Below are positions 13,060-15,631 of a stretch of 15,631 bases of DNA, piece by piece; the first letter of the stretch is position 1; each line of letters starts with the position of its first letter. A program made the position numbers and the translations under genes. Below the pieces are notes generated by a model. The model was given only the letters and a program-made list of their open reading frames with translations, searched no databases and was not told the origin of the DNA. The DNA comes from Candidatus Woesearchaeota archaeon (lineage in GTDB: Archaea; Nanobdellota; Nanobdellia; Woesearchaeales; WJKR01): contig WJKR01000042.1 in assembly GCA_014729015.1 (NCBI GenBank), forward strand, positions 1 through 15,631, given 5' to 3'.

Positions 13060-15631
13060 ATGAGGAGTAGCGTCTCGCGACGGGCGATCATCGGCTTCAC
13101 CGCCGTAGTCCTGGTCCTGTTCTCCACATTATTGCTGTTCTCACCGTCAGAATCGCCGTTGACCGCTTTTTCTGCGTATGAACAAACTGTGTACGAAGAG
13201 TATTTCATTAATCAGACATATTATGCGCAAGACCAACCCTTTACCCTACAAGTACCTACAGATTTCCCCTTGACCAAGCTGACCGTGACCGGCACCGCCC
13301 AAGGCGCTGGTACGCTGACGCTCATACTTACTAATGGGACGAACAACTGGACTGTCTACCAAGGAGTTCTCAAACACCCAACCCGAATCACCGGGCTCGT
13401 CGTCGATGAAGCATCGCAGAACGCGAGCGCTGAGATGAACGTTTCCGGAAACAATTCTGAGGGCAGCCCAGTCAACGTCACCATTGAAGAAATTGTAGAA
13501 GAGAATGAGAGTGAAGAAAATCTTTCTGTAGAATCTGTTGTAGAGGTCGTGAATGTCTCTGTGAATGAGTCCATCAACACCTCCGTGAATGAGACTGAGG
13601 ACAACCTTTCTCTCGACGAGAATGTGAATGAAGAACTCAATGTTTCTGTGAACATCACCGAGAACGTCACGATCAATGAATCACTGAATGTCTCGGTGAA
13701 TGTTTCCCTGAATGAGACCGTCAACGTCTCCTTGAACATGAGTGAGAATGTTTCCGTGAACGAAACGCTGAACATCTCGGTGAACATGACTGAGAACGTC
13801 TCGCTCAACCTTTCCTTGAATGCAACCACGAACGTCTCCGTGAATATCACCGTCAATGAGACCAATGAAACCATTATCCCACCAATAAATGAGTCCATCA
13901 ACGTCTCAGTTAACGAAACCGTGAACCTTTCCGTCAATGAGACTGTGAATATTACGGTGAATGAGACGATAAACCAAACAGTTAATATCACGTTACCGCC
14001 CTTAATCAAACAAATCAGCAACTTCTGCGACGAGTCTTGCAAATTGCCGGATATCAAGGACGCGACCTTGCTGATCGTACTCGACGGCAACCTCTCCTTC
14101 ACGCTCGAACAGATAGATTATGTCATCAACCAGCCATTCGCGCAATTGCAACCCATCCCGAACATGACCATGACGGTGAATGAGACCGTTGTTGTTGAGG
14201 CATCCGCATATTTCCCTGAAGTGGACGGGTTGTTCTTCGACGTGCCATCAGTGGATGGTTTGGTGGCTAGAGCTGTAGATGGCAACGTCACGATAACTGC
14301 CCAGCAAGAAGGTATTTTTGACTTTTTCTTGTATGTGACTGACGGTGATTCCTTGTTGCAGTCGAACGAGTTCGTCATTACCGTGCTGCCGACGAACGCT
14401 TCCTTGAACGAGACGGTCAACATGACGATGAACCTGACGAACGTCACTCTAGTCGTTCCTGAAAACATGACCACACCAATGGTTCTAGGACCGGTCGTTG
14501 TCGGCCAACCAGTACGATTGCAACGATGGTTTACTCCTCACACACTCAATAACCGAACAGTACTAGGCGTAGACTTACCTGAAGAAGCGGAGAATATCAC
14601 TTTTGAGGAATGGCGAGAGCAAGCACGTCTTGAGCTTGAGGAGCGGCGGCTCAGCGTGTACCGAGAGCAACGATTATCCTCACTACCATCATGGCGACAG
14701 GAACGACGGGAATTACTCAGAGAAAGACTGCGAGAACGCATCGAAGAACGAATACTGCAAAGGAACATCACCTTTGTTTTGAATGAGTCAGACACGAACG
14801 CCTCATACGTGGCATTGTACGAACTGCCAGGGCCGACACAAGAAGAAAAGGTCGTTGATGAAGCAAAAAAGCTCGTGACGGTTTCTTCAGACTACCATTT
14901 CGAGAACGTGGTGGCGTTTACGAACCTATCGCAAGAGGTGCCACGTGAAGGGATTACGGTCACGTGGGTGGAGCAAGGGAGCGTGATAGAGAATGTGACG
15001 TACATTGATGCGAACGGGAACGGATTGATCGAGCGTATCTCCTGGGTGATACCGCACCTTTCCAACCAAACATTCACCATTGATATCACTGTTTTGAATC
15101 CTGTCGAGTACTTGAAAGATGGTGATATCTGGACTGTTTACTTTGATACTATTGGCACAGCCAATCTGACGGTGACGAGTACGAACGCGTATTTTGAAGA
15201 AATGCCAGATGATATTGTTGCTACTGTTGATGAAATGGAGTTCTTAGATATTACTTGTGATGGTGAGTCATTGATTAATGAATTATTGGTGAATAATGAG
15301 TCTTATGATAACTTCTCTGGGAAGCCAGTATCGTTCTTAATACCAGATTATTCCTGTAATGGAACAGGAACGTTTGAAACACTAGTAAACATTGCTGGGT
15401 ATGCCACGCTCAAATTTGAGTTCGCGAATTTTAATCAAACAATTACTGACTATGCATATGATCCTCTTGGTAAAGTCACGGCAGTACTCAATTCTTCGAA
15501 TGGAACGAATCTTTCATCTGAGAACTTGACGGTTTGGATTTCGCCTGATACGAGTTTCTCCAAAGGCGATGGTAGCGATGGCGCGTTGACGACGAGTGTC
15601 ATGAACACGCAAATCAACAACTATACTTATC
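13060..15631 (+). CDS. Large secreted surface glycoprotein, N-terminal part (cut by window edge)
   Basis: The frame is open from the ATG at 13060 to the window end, 857 codons, with no stop. Residues about 9-28 are a hydrophobic signal or anchor (IIGFTAVVLVLFSTLLLF) after basic residues. A beta-rich domain (about 40-120) follows. Residues 165-311 are a near-continuous array of N-glycosylation sequons with a four-residue period (for example NVSVNETVNLSVNETV). Next come a Cys pair (CDESC), an Ig- or cadherin-like domain ending EFVITVLP (about 350-445), a second sequon cluster, and an Arg/Glu-rich helix (about 506-568). After that come repeats of the archaeal surface-protein type, including DANGNGLIERISWVIPHLSN (about 648-667). 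It is probably an S-layer-like or adhesin protein exported by Sec. DNA in the last 550 bases is more AT-rich. The exact family is not recognised. Confidence 0.88.
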   Translation, partial: MRSSVSRRAIIGFTAVVLVLFSTLLLFSPSESPLTAFSAYEQTVYEEYFINQTYYAQDQPFTLQVPTDFPLTKLTVTGTAQGAGTLTLILTNGTNNWTVYQGVLKHPTRITGLVVDEASQNASAEMNVSGNNSEGSPVNVTIEEIVEENESEENLSVESVVEVVNVSVNESINTSVNETEDNLSLDENVNEELNVSVNITENVTINESLNVSVNVSLNETVNVSLNMSENVSVNETLNISVNMTENVSLNLSLNATTNVSVNITVNETNETIIPPINESINVSVNETVNLSVNETVNITVNETINQTVNITLPPLIKQISNFCDESCKLPDIKDATLLIVLDGNLSFTLEQIDYVINQPFAQLQPIPNMTMTVNETVVVEASAYFPEVDGLFFDVPSVDGLVARAVDGNVTITAQQEGIFDFFLYVTDGDSLLQSNEFVITVLPTNASLNETVNMTMNLTNVTLVVPENMTTPMVLGPVVVGQPVRLQRWFTPHTLNNRTVLGVDLPEEAENITFEEWREQARLELEERRLSVYREQRLSSLPSWRQERRELLRERLRERIEERILQRNITFVLNESDTNASYVALYELPGPTQEEKVVDEAKKLVTVSSDYHFENVVAFTNLSQEVPREGITVTWVEQGSVIENVTYIDANGNGLIERISWVIPHLSNQTFTIDITVLNPVEYLKDGDIWTVYFDTIGTANLTVTSTNAYFEEMPDDIVATVDEMEFLDITCDGESLINELLVNNESYDNFSGKPVSFLIPDYSCNGTGTFETLVNIAGYATLKFEFANFNQTITDYAYDPLGKVTAVLNSSNGTNLSSENLTVWISPDTSFSKGDGSDGALTTSVMNTQINNYTY
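13552..13992 (+). repeat. Tandem N-x-S/T sequon array in the surface protein
   Basis: I count 34 sequons in about 147 residues, mostly spaced every four residues as Asn, any, Ser/Thr, then Val/Ile/Leu. At DNA level the unit is 12 bases (roughly GTGAAYGTCTCN or GTGAAYGAGACN) with many synonymous differences. The third-base choice differs by position: Val after Asn is GTC or GTT, Val after Ser/Thr is mostly GTG. Confidence 0.9.

Noticed and set aside
13356..14102. A 248-codon antisense open frame opposite the sequon array
   Set aside because: It is made of Ser/Thr/Phe/Val repeats that are simply the reverse reading of the 12-base sequon units; it lacks stops because the repeat excludes them, and the sense frame has a signal peptide and proper promoter.

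Overview
The window reads as archaeal chromosome. The evidence is an archaeal/eukaryal-type PheS with N-terminal helix-turn-helix repeats, PelA (archaeal Pelota), a TrmB-type regulator, BRE/TATA promoters, and first genes of transcription units whose ATG lies about 25-30 bases after the TATA centre, as expected for leaderless mRNAs. The small-protein-rich gene set and a long surface protein packed with N-x-S/T sequons suggest a DPANN-type archaeon (Woesearchaeota-like). That lineage call is inference; only 'archaeon' is well supported.

Bases 1-5565, all minus strand. A phenylalanyl-tRNA synthetase cluster is transcribed leftward as pheS, then a LOG/Rossmann-fold gene, then pheT (cut by the window edge). 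Upstream of it lie a TrmB-family regulator and a secreted protein with MopE-type metal-binding repeats and a likely jelly-roll domain, probably one unit. Palindromes surround the TrmB promoter.

Bases 5566-8747. pelA overlaps by 7 bp a methyltransferase that closely resembles the FmrO/ArmA/RmtB family of 16S rRNA m7G1405 methyltransferases. Divergent from pelA is a flavodoxin-fold NAD(P)H oxidoreductase, followed by a C39-like cysteine peptidase with its own promoter.

Bases 8734-12710, mostly minus strand. A YjbQ-family gene overlaps an AlkD-like DNA glycosylase gene (GTGA overlap). A decayed Nudix hydrolase gene lies on the plus strand. A HAD phosphatase gene overlaps a gene for an unknown 170-residue protein (ATGA overlap). 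Last is an HTH-nucleotidyltransferase/HEPN pair, likely a toxin-antitoxin type module, with a perfect palindrome between its TATA box and start codon.

Bases 12711-15631. A 349-base intergenic region holds a strong BRE/TATA promoter and a structured leader of about 120 nt. It drives a surface glycoprotein gene that runs off the window. About 147 residues of this protein carry 34 sequons in a four-residue period.

The signals most worth following are the sequon array and its leader, the pelA-coupled rRNA methyltransferase, and the palindrome-controlled HTH-NTase/HEPN pair.
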